From NCBI GenBank assembly GCA_016790075.1, contig JAEUPP010000024.1, positions 247,523 through 311,522 on the forward strand: a DNA stretch of 64,000 bases. The letters run 5' to 3'. The DNA is from Rhodanobacteraceae bacterium. GTDB lineage: Bacteria > Pseudomonadota > Gammaproteobacteria > Xanthomonadales > Rhodanobacteraceae. Shown in pieces: positions 8,208 through 17,785 of the stretch; the stretch's first letter is position 1, and every line of letters begins with the position of its first letter. The translations under genes were made by a program, and so were the position numbers. Under the pieces are notes generated by a model. The model made no database searches. It was given only the letters and a program-made list of their open reading frames with translations, and had not been told where the DNA came from.

Positions 8208-8986
8208 CCGGTAATTCCAAGTGATCCTGTTGGCTTGAAATGGCGCAGGAAATCGCCTGCAACCGGCTGGAGCAGGCGGCGGCGCCCTCTAAAATACTGA
8301 CCCGATCAAACAGTACATTCATGCTTGCCCGTCAATGCAAACTGGACGGCACAGCCAACCCAAGCAAGGCATTCACATCAATTGCTGCACCGAACCATTA
8401 CTTATACTTATTTACACTGAGTGGCCAAATAATCTTAGTTGCATTTGCTTATACGTCAATATCGCTCTTATTGTTAATTGCCGCAAAAACGATAAAAAAA
8501 CGTTAACCGTCGCCCGGAAAAACCATGGGTAGAGAAAAGGATGCGTTGGCCACCGAGACTATCGCCCGCTGCTGCCCGAGATCCGGACGAGCAGCACCAG
8601 CGCGCACGCCTCTATCCTTGGGTATTGACCCTGATGCTGCGTGGCGCAAGGCCGCTGGGCGGTGCCATAAGCCTGGCGACATGTAGTGATCGATGCTTTC
8701 TATGCAGGCGCTGGTCAGCTCGGAGTTTCGCTCTGGATTTTTCCGCCGACGTGGGTCAGAGGCGTGACAAGTAAACGCGCAGAAGCGCGGGCTCTGACCC
8801 CTCTGAACGCCCAGCAGGCCCTACGGCCAACTGCTGGAAAAGTTGCGGAGTTGAGCGTGTTGTCCAGATGAGTGGCTGGACACAACGCCGCGCTGGAATA
8901 CGCGGCCGGCGCCAGCCAGAATTTCTCACACCCGTTCGTAGCGCGGCGTCTCGGCGGCCGCAGTAGAAGGGGTGTGAGAAATGCGT
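8208..8986. other. 779-base gap rich in hairpins
   Basis: No gene is supported. The right part holds several strong inverted repeats: GGGTCAGAG (8753-8761) with CTCTGACCC (8792-8800), enclosing CGCGC-AGAA-GCGCG; CAGCAGGCC (from 8811) with GGCC..CTGCTG about 13 bases later; and ATTTCTCACACCC (8921-8933) with GGGTGTGAGAAAT (8970-8982), the last only 4 bases beyond the stop of the next minus-strand gene. A 88-codon open frame at 8240-8506 (+) has a hydrophobic end but no good start context and is not called. Confidence 0.5.
8921..8982. repeat. 13-bp perfect inverted repeat
   Basis: ATTTCTCACACCC and GGGTGTGAGAAAT are perfect complements, 36 bases apart. It sits immediately 3' of the DUF4331-like gene. 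It may be an mRNA 3'-end stem, or the ends of a very small non-autonomous element. Confidence 0.6.
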
Positions 8987-10135
8987 CTAGGAGGCATGCT
9001 TAAGCCGCCGCAGGGCGCGCCGTGCCTGCCAGCCCGTGTAAAGGAAATAGAAGTTCAACAGTAGCACTGCAAGCGCGACAGTGAACGCAACAATGACAGC
9101 CGTCTTCGGCGAGACATGTTTCTCCGCCTGGGCTGGCGGTTGAACCGACCAGGGCTCGGCCAGATAGGGGAAGTCGCCCGACAGGGGTTTCCCCGGATCA
9201 GCCCGGCGCGGGAAATTCTTGCCCAGTGCGATGTCGAGCTCCATCAGCAGGCAATCGCCGAAGGTACAGCTGATTCCGACGATGTCGTCGGTCAATTCGC
9301 GCCCGTTCGGGAATTTCGCCGGGAAGCGTGAAGTGTAAATCGCCACATCCGGCTCGAAGTCGTAGTAGCGCAGGTTGAAGGTGGCATCGTAGAGGTTCGT
9401 GGCCGGCGCCAGGTAGTCCATGATGAAATTCCTGATGGAGTTGTCCCGGTGCGCTTCCTTGTGAAGCGCCGCGACATGCTCTGAAGGCGGCAAGGTATTC
9501 AGGAACGAGAATCGCGGCAGCTGCGTGCGCAGACCACGCCCGATGTGATCGATGATGGCGTTGGATCCTCTCTTTTTCGTAATGCCCCAAATGATCCAGT
9601 CCTGCTGGCCCTGGGGAAACGCATTGATCGGGATGCTCATCACCATCGACATCACGTTTGATTTGGTGAAGGGGCTGAAGATGAATGGATCGGCCTTGAC
9701 CCCGACGTACCACTGAATTTCTTCGGCGCGCTCAAGCCCAACGACGGTCTTTTTCTCCAGGTTACCGTTGTTGTCGATATGTACCGTAATGCTCGCGTCC
9801 GGTTTTATCCCCAGCGAATCGACGACGTGACCGCCGTAACGGGCGCGCACCGTCTCATCGCTGTAGTCGATCCGGCTATGCAGATCCATGTTGATGACAA
9901 ACTCATACTCGCCGAACGTATAAGGCGGCTGTTTGGCGAGCTGCTTGTAGACATTGAAGACCAATACGAGCCGATCGCCCCTGGGAAAAATGAACAAGCC
10001 CGTGATATTTGGCTCCATCACGAGCTCTGGATTGAACTCGGCAGGCAGTGCGGGATCGGCATGGTCGGACGAACGCGCCGGAAAAGCCGCGGTCAACGCA
10101 ACAAGTACCACTAGAACAAGAACCCAAAGTCTCAT
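8987..10135 (-). CDS. Exported DUF4331-like protein with C-terminal membrane anchor
   Basis: About 382 aa from the ATG at 10135, which has GGGGT upstream and gives a signal peptide (MRLWVLVLVVLVALTAAFPARS); a longer frame to 10201 lacks this. The mature part starts SSDHADPALPAEFNPELVM, like the SSH/ASDH openings of DUF4331 proteins, and continues with a GLFIFPRGDRLVLVFNVYK strand and beta-rich segments. A membrane helix (VIVAFTVALAVLLLNFYFLY) lies near the C-terminus, followed by a basic tail, so the bulk is periplasmic. Function unknown. It is the last gene of the minus-strand group with the phospholipase, GMC oxidase and cytochrome-like genes. Confidence 0.7.
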   Translation of the reverse strand: MRLWVLVLVVLVALTAAFPARSSDHADPALPAEFNPELVMEPNITGLFIFPRGDRLVLVFNVYKQLAKQPPYTFGEYEFVINMDLHSRIDYSDETVRARYGGHVVDSLGIKPDASITVHIDNNGNLEKKTVVGLERAEEIQWYVGVKADPFIFSPFTKSNVMSMVMSIPINAFPQGQQDWIIWGITKKRGSNAIIDHIGRGLRTQLPRFSFLNTLPPSEHVAALHKEAHRDNSIRNFIMDYLAPATNLYDATFNLRYYDFEPDVAIYTSRFPAKFPNGRELTDDIVGISCTFGDCLLMELDIALGKNFPRRADPGKPLSGDFPYLAEPWSVQPPAQAEKHVSPKTAVIVAFTVALAVLLLNFYFLYTGWQARRALRRLKHAS

Positions 10136-10254
10136 GGCTGTGACCCCGTTCGAGAAAGCCAGCAGGAGCGGCACAAGGGAATACGCATGCACTGCGGACA
10201 AAGTGATGGCAATTGGCTGATATTCGGCATTACTGCGCGTTGGGAGCGCGACTA

Positions 10255-12285
10255 CTACGCATCGGCACGAAACAGGCGTAACACCTCCGCACTCTGTTGC
10301 GGATGGGACAAGGCATCGGCGGTCAGTGACGCCATCAGGTTGATTTCTGTTGGCGTCAGGTGAGTGCTGATCGTGCTGTAGTTGGGAAAATTCGAGAATG
10401 AGCCGGGGCGGTCGAAATCGCCGAGCACAGCCTGCACCTCCGGCCGCAATGCATCATGGAAACGCCTGACGCGGTTGAGGTAACACCACATCACTTGCAC
10501 GCGCCGCGCATTCTTGATGCCGAACCAACGATTCGGCAACACGTCCAGGATCTGGGTGAAGTTTGCCGGCAGCAGGTTGAGCCCCGGCTTGGTGTCCTTG
10601 CCCTTCATGCCAAGGCTGGCCGGATCCTCTGTATTGCCGCTTGCCGTCCAGAGCCCCTTGAGCAGCTCGGGAAAGCGATCCGACGGGAATACCTGATTGT
10701 GTTGAAGCACCGGCGACTTCGGATTCGGATCTCCGGCATAAAGCCTGTAGCCCCTGCCCTCCTGCCAGGGCTGATAGCCAAACAGCACCGGAACCTGCGC
10801 ACTCAGCAAGATTCTGGTTCCCGCAATCTCCTGGCCAGCCTCGTCGAATACCCCCAAGGAACAGGCAACCATGCCCGCGTCGGCGTTGACGCACGCGATG
10901 AGGCGATCGATGTCCTCGTAAGCCAGCAGGTTGGCAATGCCAGTATTCTCGAGGTTGCCGCCATCCGCAAAGCGCGTCGCGGGATTGTCCGGATCGGGTT
11001 TGGCATCCTTGACCGGCCAGTAGGCGTATTCAGGTGTCAGGTCCTGAATTTCGCTGACCCATTTTTCAAGCTCCCGCTTGACTATGCCGCCAGTCACCTT
11101 GGAGTCGCCCACGGCACTGGTGAGCTTGTTGATCAGCTGCATCGCGTCGTCGCGCTCGTTTTCCGGCATGGCCCGCATGGCCCAGCCAGCCATGTGCTGA
11201 CGCGACTCCATCATGTCGTCGTGCAGTTTCTTGCCATCCCGTTTCCAGCTCTCGAAGATGTTCTGCAGCGACTCGGCAAAAAAAGCACTGCTGGTCCCGA
11301 CGATATCCATCAACGCCAGCGGCCGGGACTGGCTGACCGAAACAGGGCTGCCGGCTTGCGTCAGCGATGAGCTGAAGGCGAAGGAAGCAACACCGCCGCC
11401 GCCAGGACTGCGGCCGGCGGCGTCGGTTCCGTCGACCTCTCCATAAATGCCGGTCGCAAACGCGGTACCGTGCACCGGGGCAAGCAATTTCTCGCCAGCC
11501 GAGGCCTGCTGCACAAACATCGCCATATTGCAGACCAGAAACGGGCGCTTGCTCCGCTCTGTGCCGCTGGCGACCAGTTGTGTCGTAGCGGCCGCCAGCG
11601 AAGGATTGAGCGCGGTAATCTGACGCTCACGTGTCGCCTGGTCCCAGGAGAACAGCGACGTAGGCCGCAGGTACCGGTCGTGCGGAAACAGGCCCTGAGG
11701 CTTGAGCACGTGCAACCCGATCGCGGTCTGCCACAGAAATGGCGTAGGCACTTTCATGAACTTGTGCAGGAACAGCACTTCCAGCGCGAGCGGGATCGCA
11801 CCGAAGGACCGATCCGCTGCTGCCTGGCCCGCATTCCCCGGCGGCAGCTGACTCAGGACCTCCTGCGGAAGGTGGCCTTGCGTCGGCGTGAGTACCAGGC
11901 GCCCCGGATCCGCCACATAGAGATTCAGATACTGGTCGTCCGTCGTGGAATCCTGCAGATAGGCAAACGGAACGGCCAGCCAGGCGCCACCGGAAACACA
12001 GGAAATGGCTCGCGCCTGACCGAGCAGGTCCCGGCCATCCGGCGTCTTGAGATAGCGCAGCGCACGCAGCTGCCCCATTCCCGCGATCATTGCACGGGAT
12101 CCGCCACCCGACAGACATACCCCGACATTTCCGGGCGTATCCCCCGGATCAATGTACTGATCAACCCGCAAAGGCACTGTGGTGAACAGATCCGCACGAT
12201 ACGTCGAGCGTGGTGCAGGCATCATACGCATGACCAGGGATTTGATTGCGCGCCAGGCTCCTCGGACAGTCGACAAGAAAGACAT
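10255..12285 (-). CDS. Patatin/cytosolic-PLA2-like phospholipase
   Basis: 676 aa. The catalytic features of the cPLA2/patatin fold are visible: oxyanion loop LSGGGSRAM near residue 60, nucleophile Ser in CVSGGAW near residue 96, and the catalytic Asp in ADGGNLEN near residue 440. The spacing of over 340 residues between Ser and Asp, and the GGGSR and VSGGAW forms, resemble eukaryotic cPLA2/lysophospholipases more than short bacterial patatins. No clear signal peptide; the N-terminus (VRGAWRAIKSLVMRMM) is amphipathic and basic and may bind membrane. Expected to hydrolyse acyl esters of phospholipids. It lies between the GMC oxidase (335 bases upstream) and the DUF4331-like gene (119 bases downstream). 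Confidence 0.8.
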   Translation of the reverse strand: MSFLSTVRGAWRAIKSLVMRMMPAPRSTYRADLFTTVPLRVDQYIDPGDTPGNVGVCLSGGGSRAMIAGMGQLRALRYLKTPDGRDLLGQARAISCVSGGAWLAVPFAYLQDSTTDDQYLNLYVADPGRLVLTPTQGHLPQEVLSQLPPGNAGQAAADRSFGAIPLALEVLFLHKFMKVPTPFLWQTAIGLHVLKPQGLFPHDRYLRPTSLFSWDQATRERQITALNPSLAAATTQLVASGTERSKRPFLVCNMAMFVQQASAGEKLLAPVHGTAFATGIYGEVDGTDAAGRSPGGGGVASFAFSSSLTQAGSPVSVSQSRPLALMDIVGTSSAFFAESLQNIFESWKRDGKKLHDDMMESRQHMAGWAMRAMPENERDDAMQLINKLTSAVGDSKVTGGIVKRELEKWVSEIQDLTPEYAYWPVKDAKPDPDNPATRFADGGNLENTGIANLLAYEDIDRLIACVNADAGMVACSLGVFDEAGQEIAGTRILLSAQVPVLFGYQPWQEGRGYRLYAGDPNPKSPVLQHNQVFPSDRFPELLKGLWTASGNTEDPASLGMKGKDTKPGLNLLPANFTQILDVLPNRWFGIKNARRVQVMWCYLNRVRRFHDALRPEVQAVLGDFDRPGSFSNFPNYSTISTHLTPTEINLMASLTADALSHPQQSAEVLRLFRADA

Positions 12286-12620
12286 GGAACCTCCAGCGCG
12301 ATAGTGTTGGTGAGCATTGGGCGCATGTAAGCGGACTCCTGCGGGATGCAGCGCCTCACCAGCGACACAGGACCTCTCTCCCGGATAGCTGCGCCACAGC
12401 TTTCATCCGACCGATGGAAAAATGAAAAGCACCCGCGGTACGGTTTGTATACCCAGCGGTTTATCTCTACAGCCTTGCCCGCTGCCTGATACGGCCCATC
12501 TGGAGTTCAGAGCGATCTGCACCTGCGGTGCAGATCGCTCTGAACGCCCATGCCGCAAGGCAATCCAACAGAAACTGATCTGACTTATTCAGAGGCTCCC
12601 TCATCCGTCCCGCTTTCGGG
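12286..12620. other. 335-base gap containing a long perfect hairpin
   Basis: No gene. It separates the GMC oxidase from the phospholipase gene on the minus strand and contains the 19-bp stem described separately. It may hold a promoter for the phospholipase gene. Confidence 0.5.
12505..12545. terminator. 19-bp perfect-stem hairpin
   Basis: GTTCAGAGCGATCTGCACC (12505-12523), TGC loop, GGTGCAGATCGCTCTGAAC (12527-12545): a perfect 19-bp stem with a 3-base loop, 76 bases beyond the GMC oxidase stop. No T-run on either strand. Most likely an RNA 3'-end or attenuation structure in the operon; as DNA it is also a palindrome able to bind a dimeric regulator. Confidence 0.65.
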
Positions 12621-14510
12621 TCAGCCCCTGGCCGCCTTTGAAATAACGTCAGCCGCTTTCTCCGCAATCATGTAAACCGAGGTAACGATGAAGAAGCCGG
12701 GAATTTTTGGAAATACCGAGGCATCCACGACGCGCAGGCCCTTGGTTCCATGCACCTGGAAATTGCCGTCAAGCACGCCGCCGTTCTCCCGCGCGCCGAT
12801 GGGACAGGTGCAGGAGGCATGATGGCCCCAGGCGTTGTATTTGACGAAGTCGGCGAGCTCTGCGTCGGTCTGCACCGCCTTTCCCGGCAGCTCCTCTTCG
12901 GCAATCAAGCCCTGCTTGATCAGCGGCGCGGTCATCTTGCGGACGAACTTGATGCCCTCGACGACGGAGGTCAGATCATCACCCCGGTTGTCGTTCCCCT
13001 CGTTGAAATAGTGGAAATCAATCTGCGGAACGTCGCGCGGATCGGTGGATCGAAGTTTCACCGTGCCGGCCGTATTGTTGGTATGTGCTTTCAGTATCGC
13101 CCAGGTCAGATAGTTCAAATTCTCCGCAAAGAGTTTTGAATACTCAGGGAAATAGCCCTTGAACAGCCCCAGCAGTGCGAACACGAACAGGTCTGGCAGC
13201 GGACGCTGCTTGAGCGAGCGCTTGATGACGGCAAGAACGGCACCGTTGGTGGTATAGACCCCTTCCCGCTCGGTTTTCCATTGCTCGAACTGCGGATCAC
13301 CCGGAGCGAACTTCGCATCCTTGAGAACCTCCCAATGCGGAAAGTTCATCCGGTTGACGACACCGACTTCATAACGGTCCTGCAGATTTTTCCCTACGCC
13401 CGGCAGGTCGACCCGCACGCCAATGCCCAGCGCTTCCAGTTCCTCGCGTGCGCCAATGCCGGAGAGCATCAGCAACTGGGGTGTGTTGTAGGCACCGCCG
13501 GAAAGGATCACCTCGCGGGAGGCAAACACCTGCTGGATCGCACCAGCCGCCGCACTCGGATTCTTGGCGGCGCGGTATAGTTTTTCGCCCTTCTGGTACT
13601 CGATACCAATCGCGCGATTGTCATCCGCGAACAGTACTCGCGTTGCCAGGGCGTTCATCTCTATCTTCAGGCGCTGGGGAAAACGCCGGGCGATATCAAG
13701 AACACGTTCGCGGGCACCGTGCCGCTGATGATGGTCGGTTGCCAACGGCGGATAGTGGATCCCGACCGCATTGTCCTTGACCAGGCGCCAGTCATTCGGG
13801 TCGCCCTTTCCCACCAGGCCCCATTCCAGCCTCTTGAACGGCTCGGCGTTGTGCAGGAAGGCTTCTTCCGCCGATACCGCAATGGTCTTGAGCAGCTTCT
13901 CGTCCTTGGCCAGGGCCTTGACCGGCAGGGCGACCTCGGTACGGAACCAGCCGTTGAACCCGTGCCGGGTCGGATTCCATCCGAAGTTCGCGAGCAGGCG
14001 CCAGCCAGGGCGATAGTGGCAGTTCTCCATGCGCACGAAATACTTGCGCATGTTCTCCGCCGACCATGAGCCGTCACCGGTCAACGTGGCGATGAAATCC
14101 CAGTCCTCGTTGTGCGGATAGACGGTGATCATCGCGTTGTGCGCCGTGCACCCGCCCAGCGTTCCGGCGCGTGGATACAACACCCCATCCACTTTCTGGC
14201 CGTCCCAGTATTCCCGGTACTTTTCGTCTTTGCGCTGCTCGTCGGTATTGCTGTAGTGCCTTACGAAAAAATCCCATTTCATCGCGTCGTTCTCGGAAGA
14301 AAACGCGTGAAACACCGGCACCTGGTAGTCGGCCGGCAGGCGGTTGCCATTGGGATCAACCGGATCTCCCCCCTTGAGTTCAAGGGGGTCGCCACCGGCC
14401 TCGATCAGCAATACGGTATGGCCCAGTTCCGCCAGGCGGGCGGCAACCGTGCCGCCGCCCGCGCCCGAACCGACGACGATGTATTCGTAGTTCGACCCTG
14501 ATTGCGACAT
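12621..14510 (-). CDS. GMC-family FAD oxidoreductase
   Basis: About 629 aa from MSQSGSN (ATG 14510, with CCGGAG upstream; a longer frame to 14567 overlaps the upstream gene and is not needed). It has the FAD-binding Rossmann motif IVVGSGAGGGTVAARLAE, the GMC signature around GGCTAHNAMITVYP, the second signature SGGAYNTPQLLMLSG and the C-terminal active-site segment HHASCTCPIG followed by VDASVFPKIPGFFI. Such enzymes oxidise alcohols, sugars or sterols. No signal peptide is seen. The upstream gene ends only 13 bases away and encodes a membrane-anchored protein with two haem-type motifs, a plausible electron acceptor, as in dehydrogenase-cytochrome pairs. Substrate unknown. Confidence 0.88.
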   Translation of the reverse strand: MSQSGSNYEYIVVGSGAGGGTVAARLAELGHTVLLIEAGGDPLELKGGDPVDPNGNRLPADYQVPVFHAFSSENDAMKWDFFVRHYSNTDEQRKDEKYREYWDGQKVDGVLYPRAGTLGGCTAHNAMITVYPHNEDWDFIATLTGDGSWSAENMRKYFVRMENCHYRPGWRLLANFGWNPTRHGFNGWFRTEVALPVKALAKDEKLLKTIAVSAEEAFLHNAEPFKRLEWGLVGKGDPNDWRLVKDNAVGIHYPPLATDHHQRHGARERVLDIARRFPQRLKIEMNALATRVLFADDNRAIGIEYQKGEKLYRAAKNPSAAAGAIQQVFASREVILSGGAYNTPQLLMLSGIGAREELEALGIGVRVDLPGVGKNLQDRYEVGVVNRMNFPHWEVLKDAKFAPGDPQFEQWKTEREGVYTTNGAVLAVIKRSLKQRPLPDLFVFALLGLFKGYFPEYSKLFAENLNYLTWAILKAHTNNTAGTVKLRSTDPRDVPQIDFHYFNEGNDNRGDDLTSVVEGIKFVRKMTAPLIKQGLIAEEELPGKAVQTDAELADFVKYNAWGHHASCTCPIGARENGGVLDGNFQVHGTKGLRVVDASVFPKIPGFFIVTSVYMIAEKAADVISKAARG

Positions 14511-14523
14511 GTCGTTGCTCCGG

Positions 14524-17046
14524 TTACAGGGTCTTGAGGAACTCGATGAGTGAATTCTTCTCCGCATCGGTCAGCGGCGTCTCGCCTTCGGATTCCGGCA
14601 GGTAGTCCGTGCCAAAGTAATGCCCGCGGTTGACGATGAAATCGGGACACTTGCTGACTTCAAGCAAGGGCTCGACCAGATTCGCAAAGGCCTTGCTGGC
14701 ATCCGGATCAGATGCGTTACGCGGCAGCTTCTTCAGATCGCCAATGATTTTTGGAATCAGGGCGAGCACCTTCTCTTTCTGCTCGAGGTTGATGTTGGAC
14801 AGCAGATTGACCGGTGTTCCAGCCGGAATCGGCCCCAGTTCGATACCGCCCTCAGCAAACACGTTCGGCCAGATGAAGTGCAGCAAGCCAGCGTGACGCT
14901 CCAGGAATTTTGGCAGGAAGCCGCCAGGAACCTTCAGAAAGCTGGTCTTGGTGGTGCGATCAATTATCCCTGGCGCCATCTTGCCGGATGCGGTCTGGAA
15001 CGTAATGTTGCCTTCGCGGTTCTGCGGCCAGAGCAATTGCTTGATGGAACTGTCGAACGATTGCAGGCGGCCTTCAACCGTACCGGTTTCGTTGAACTTG
15101 CCAAGTGAATTGTTCTGCAGGAACGGAGCCGTCGACCAGAGGCTGACCAGCGAGGCCGGCCGGGTATAACCACGCCCGCCCGCGGGCATGGCATACGGGC
15201 TTGGCTTGAGGGTGTAGGGATGATGGACGGTGATGGTGCCGACAGAAGGCAGATTCTTGTACGAGGTGGACGAGAAGTCGTTCCAGATATTGCCGGCAAT
15301 GGCATTGGTTGCCAAAGGACTGCAGGCATTGGTTTCCATCAGCGTGGACGGTATGCGCAGCTCGGTCGACAGGAAGTTGTTTTCGAGGAAGTCCGGTGCT
15401 TCCACGATCTTCCTCATCTCTGCCTTGAACTCATCCGTCTTGCTCCACTTCCAGTAGTCGGCCCAGCACTTCAGGTAATTGCCATCGACACAGCCGCGGT
15501 CGGGGAAGAAGTCCGTAAAGGCCTTGTCGGGCAGCTTGCTGGAGTGGCAACGGGCACAGTGCTCGGCAAATACCTTCTTGCCTTCGTCGAGCACTGCCGT
15601 GTCCTGACTCAGGTGCGCCGTACCATTCGGTGCATTTTTCAGATAGTCCGGCTGTGTGGCCGCCAGGAAGAACAGCGCCAGATCCGGTGTCTGCGCGGTA
15701 TTGGCTTGCCAATAGCTGGAATTCTTGCCGGCTGCCGCGATGGGGAATGGCGTGATGTCGGGACCGCCGATCACCGGGATGAAATGCAGCAGCCACTCTT
15801 CGCTGAACAGGCCTATGTTGACATAGACACGGTTGAGTGCTGCCAGGCTGCCGGTCGAATCGGAACCGTCCTTGAGCACACGCGGCGTATACACGTTCGG
15901 TTTGTCATAGAACGCATTCAGCGGGCCGTTGGCCGGCAATGGCGGTGAGAAATCATTGAACTGCTTGTTGCCCAGTTCGGTACCCGTCAGCTTTTCCTTG
16001 CCCCATTTCTGGGCAATGGCCAGCCGGGCCCCCAGCTGATAGACCGCATTCATCGTGCGCGGATTGTTGATCTGGTCGGACGATACCAGCGACGTGTCGA
16101 GGGCGCCGGGACGTGAAGTCGCGAACAGCTGATGGATGAAATTGGTCTGATCGAGATCGAACATGAAAATCCTGTCGATCCAGAAATACTGCGCTCCCGG
16201 GTTCGAGTTCAGGTTTGCCCATTTCGGATTGTTGAAATCAGCCGGTGGGTTGACCGGGTTGGGACCCACGTGGCAGAAGCCGCAGGACATGCCGACGCGA
16301 TAGGGCTTCACCAGGTTCTTGTCGTTGTAGTAGGACGCATCGTTGTAGTAACGCTCGGGATCCCAGCGTTCCTGCGCCTTCTTGTCGAAGTCCGGGTTCG
16401 GGAACAAGCGCAGGCCGACGATGCCGCTCGCATATCCGTAATACGAGCCCAGCGGCAGTCCGTCCTTGCCGCGGGCACCATAAGGCACGCCGGGATACTT
16501 CTTCTCGTCCTCGTACGGATCCGGCGGGCAATCGGGGCCGGAAACCCTTTCGTCCAGCCACAGGCCATAGCGATCCTTGCGCGGGCCAGTCGCCTCCTTG
16601 AAACAGGGCTCATTGACCAGCCCCAGGTATTCCCAGCGGTTGGAGCGCCGATTCTTCAACGCCTTGTGGCTGGACAGCGTCTTGATCAGATCAAGATTGC
16701 CGAAGGTGTTGCGGGACAGCTGGTCCCAGAGACGGTCGTTGCCCGCGGTCCAGACCACCCAGTTGTTGCGGCCACGCACGGCGGCCTTGACCGCGTCCTC
16801 TGCGGAGATGCCCGGAACATAGGGATCGAGCGTCGCCCGCAGTTTTTCCGGATCCTTGGTGATGCCGTAGTCCATGTCGCGGAAATAGTCTTCCTCAGAG
16901 CCGCGCAGCTGGTCTGCCTTGACACCGGCAAGCATGGCCTCGTCGAGAACCTTTCCACTCTCGGGCCCGCTTGACTTGAACAATCTTGAGGTGAGGAGCG
17001 CGCCTATGGCGAGTACAGCGATCAGAAGCAGCAGCATTTTTTTCAT
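14524..17046 (-). CDS. Membrane-anchored di-haem cytochrome c-like protein
   Basis: About 840 aa. The start at 17046 (MKKMLLLLIAVLAIGALLT) is preferred over the ATG two codons upstream because GGGG lies 8 bases before it. The N-terminus is an uncleaved or lipid-free signal anchor. Two covalent haem-binding motifs are visible, CGFCH near residue 255 and CARCH near residue 500. The latter is followed by the cytochrome-c pattern KVFAEHCARCHSSKLP. Long regions between have aromatic-rich, DUF-like character; the C-terminal TPLTDAEKNSLIEFLKTL is the usual last helix of a cytochrome c domain. Similar large proteins occur beside GMC and other dehydrogenases. Probably takes electrons from the GMC oxidase 13 bases downstream. 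Confidence 0.82.
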   Translation of the reverse strand: MKKMLLLLIAVLAIGALLTSRLFKSSGPESGKVLDEAMLAGVKADQLRGSEEDYFRDMDYGITKDPEKLRATLDPYVPGISAEDAVKAAVRGRNNWVVWTAGNDRLWDQLSRNTFGNLDLIKTLSSHKALKNRRSNRWEYLGLVNEPCFKEATGPRKDRYGLWLDERVSGPDCPPDPYEDEKKYPGVPYGARGKDGLPLGSYYGYASGIVGLRLFPNPDFDKKAQERWDPERYYNDASYYNDKNLVKPYRVGMSCGFCHVGPNPVNPPADFNNPKWANLNSNPGAQYFWIDRIFMFDLDQTNFIHQLFATSRPGALDTSLVSSDQINNPRTMNAVYQLGARLAIAQKWGKEKLTGTELGNKQFNDFSPPLPANGPLNAFYDKPNVYTPRVLKDGSDSTGSLAALNRVYVNIGLFSEEWLLHFIPVIGGPDITPFPIAAAGKNSSYWQANTAQTPDLALFFLAATQPDYLKNAPNGTAHLSQDTAVLDEGKKVFAEHCARCHSSKLPDKAFTDFFPDRGCVDGNYLKCWADYWKWSKTDEFKAEMRKIVEAPDFLENNFLSTELRIPSTLMETNACSPLATNAIAGNIWNDFSSTSYKNLPSVGTITVHHPYTLKPSPYAMPAGGRGYTRPASLVSLWSTAPFLQNNSLGKFNETGTVEGRLQSFDSSIKQLLWPQNREGNITFQTASGKMAPGIIDRTTKTSFLKVPGGFLPKFLERHAGLLHFIWPNVFAEGGIELGPIPAGTPVNLLSNINLEQKEKVLALIPKIIGDLKKLPRNASDPDASKAFANLVEPLLEVSKCPDFIVNRGHYFGTDYLPESEGETPLTDAEKNSLIEFLKTL

Positions 17047-17785
17047 GGCCATTTCCCCAATGTCCTACGACCAAAAAAGCGTCGACCGGCAAAACGCCCG
17101 ACTCAAGCCGGCCCGGCAAAGCAATTCGTGAAAGACAGATGCACTCACGGCGCACCGACGGAACGCCCCCAGCGGCACGACCACCCCAAGAAAACGTCAA
17201 CAGGCCAGGAAACCAGCCTGCTGCCTACAGGACAACAGCAACCCCATGGAGATTTGCGACTTCCGTCGCAATTGTCACTGTATACACTTTAAAAAACATA
17301 GCTTCAATACAAACGATGACAACATCCAAGCACTCGTCGACTGGACATGGAAAGCCGAGCCGCAACGGCCATCGAAAGGCAAAGCCAGACACCTTCCGGG
17401 CGCCAGAGAACGCCGCCCAGAACCTGATGAACGCGCTGAAAAACGCCGCTTGAACCCGCTAGAGAAGTCCTCTGTATTTCGCCCGGTAACTTTCACCTGG
17501 CCCAATCTCACGATCAGGCCACCAGCCAACAAACGAAAACTCCGGAAAAGCGCTCTGTGCTATACGAACCGGCAACCGGACTCAGGCCACCAGGACCGAT
17601 GGCCACACGCCAGGGACTTGCCTGGCAACCAGGCACCAGCCCCTGCCGTGCTGCCACGCCATGCAGGCAGACGGCCTGAAATCAGCCTGCGCCAGCCCCC
17701 TGGTGTGAACCAACTCCGCGCATCCCTGCCCGACGAACACGGTCCTGTCGATTTGCCATGAGTCCACCCCTGCCAATACAAACCC
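17047..17785. other. 739-base gap upstream of the cytochrome/GMC operon
   Basis: No gene is supported in either strand; open frames here are low-complexity or lack starts. The middle (about 17270-17340) is AT-rich and contains the predicted minus-strand promoter. A short stem, GCCAGG...CCTGGC, lies near 17608-17625, on the 3' side of the decarboxylase gene. Confidence 0.5.
17279..17307 (-). promoter_or_regulatory. Predicted sigma-70 promoter of the cytochrome/GMC operon
   Basis: On the minus strand TTGAAG (17307-17302), a 17-base spacer and TATACA (17284-17279) match sigma-70 boxes at 4 of 6 each, in the only AT-rich patch of the gap. It would leave a leader of about 225 bases before the start at 17046. 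Confidence 0.35.

Noticed and set aside
8240-8506. 88-codon frame with a hydrophobic end in the hairpin-rich gap
   Set aside because: No ribosome-binding site, no family resemblance, and the region is rich in stems.
8541-8871. Short overlapping plus-strand frames in the same gap
   Set aside because: Coincide with hairpins and give no plausible protein.
8801-12550. Shared 13-mer CTCTGAACGCCCA at two hairpin-rich sites
   Set aside because: A 13-base match between two positions in 64 kb of GC-rich DNA is expected by chance.
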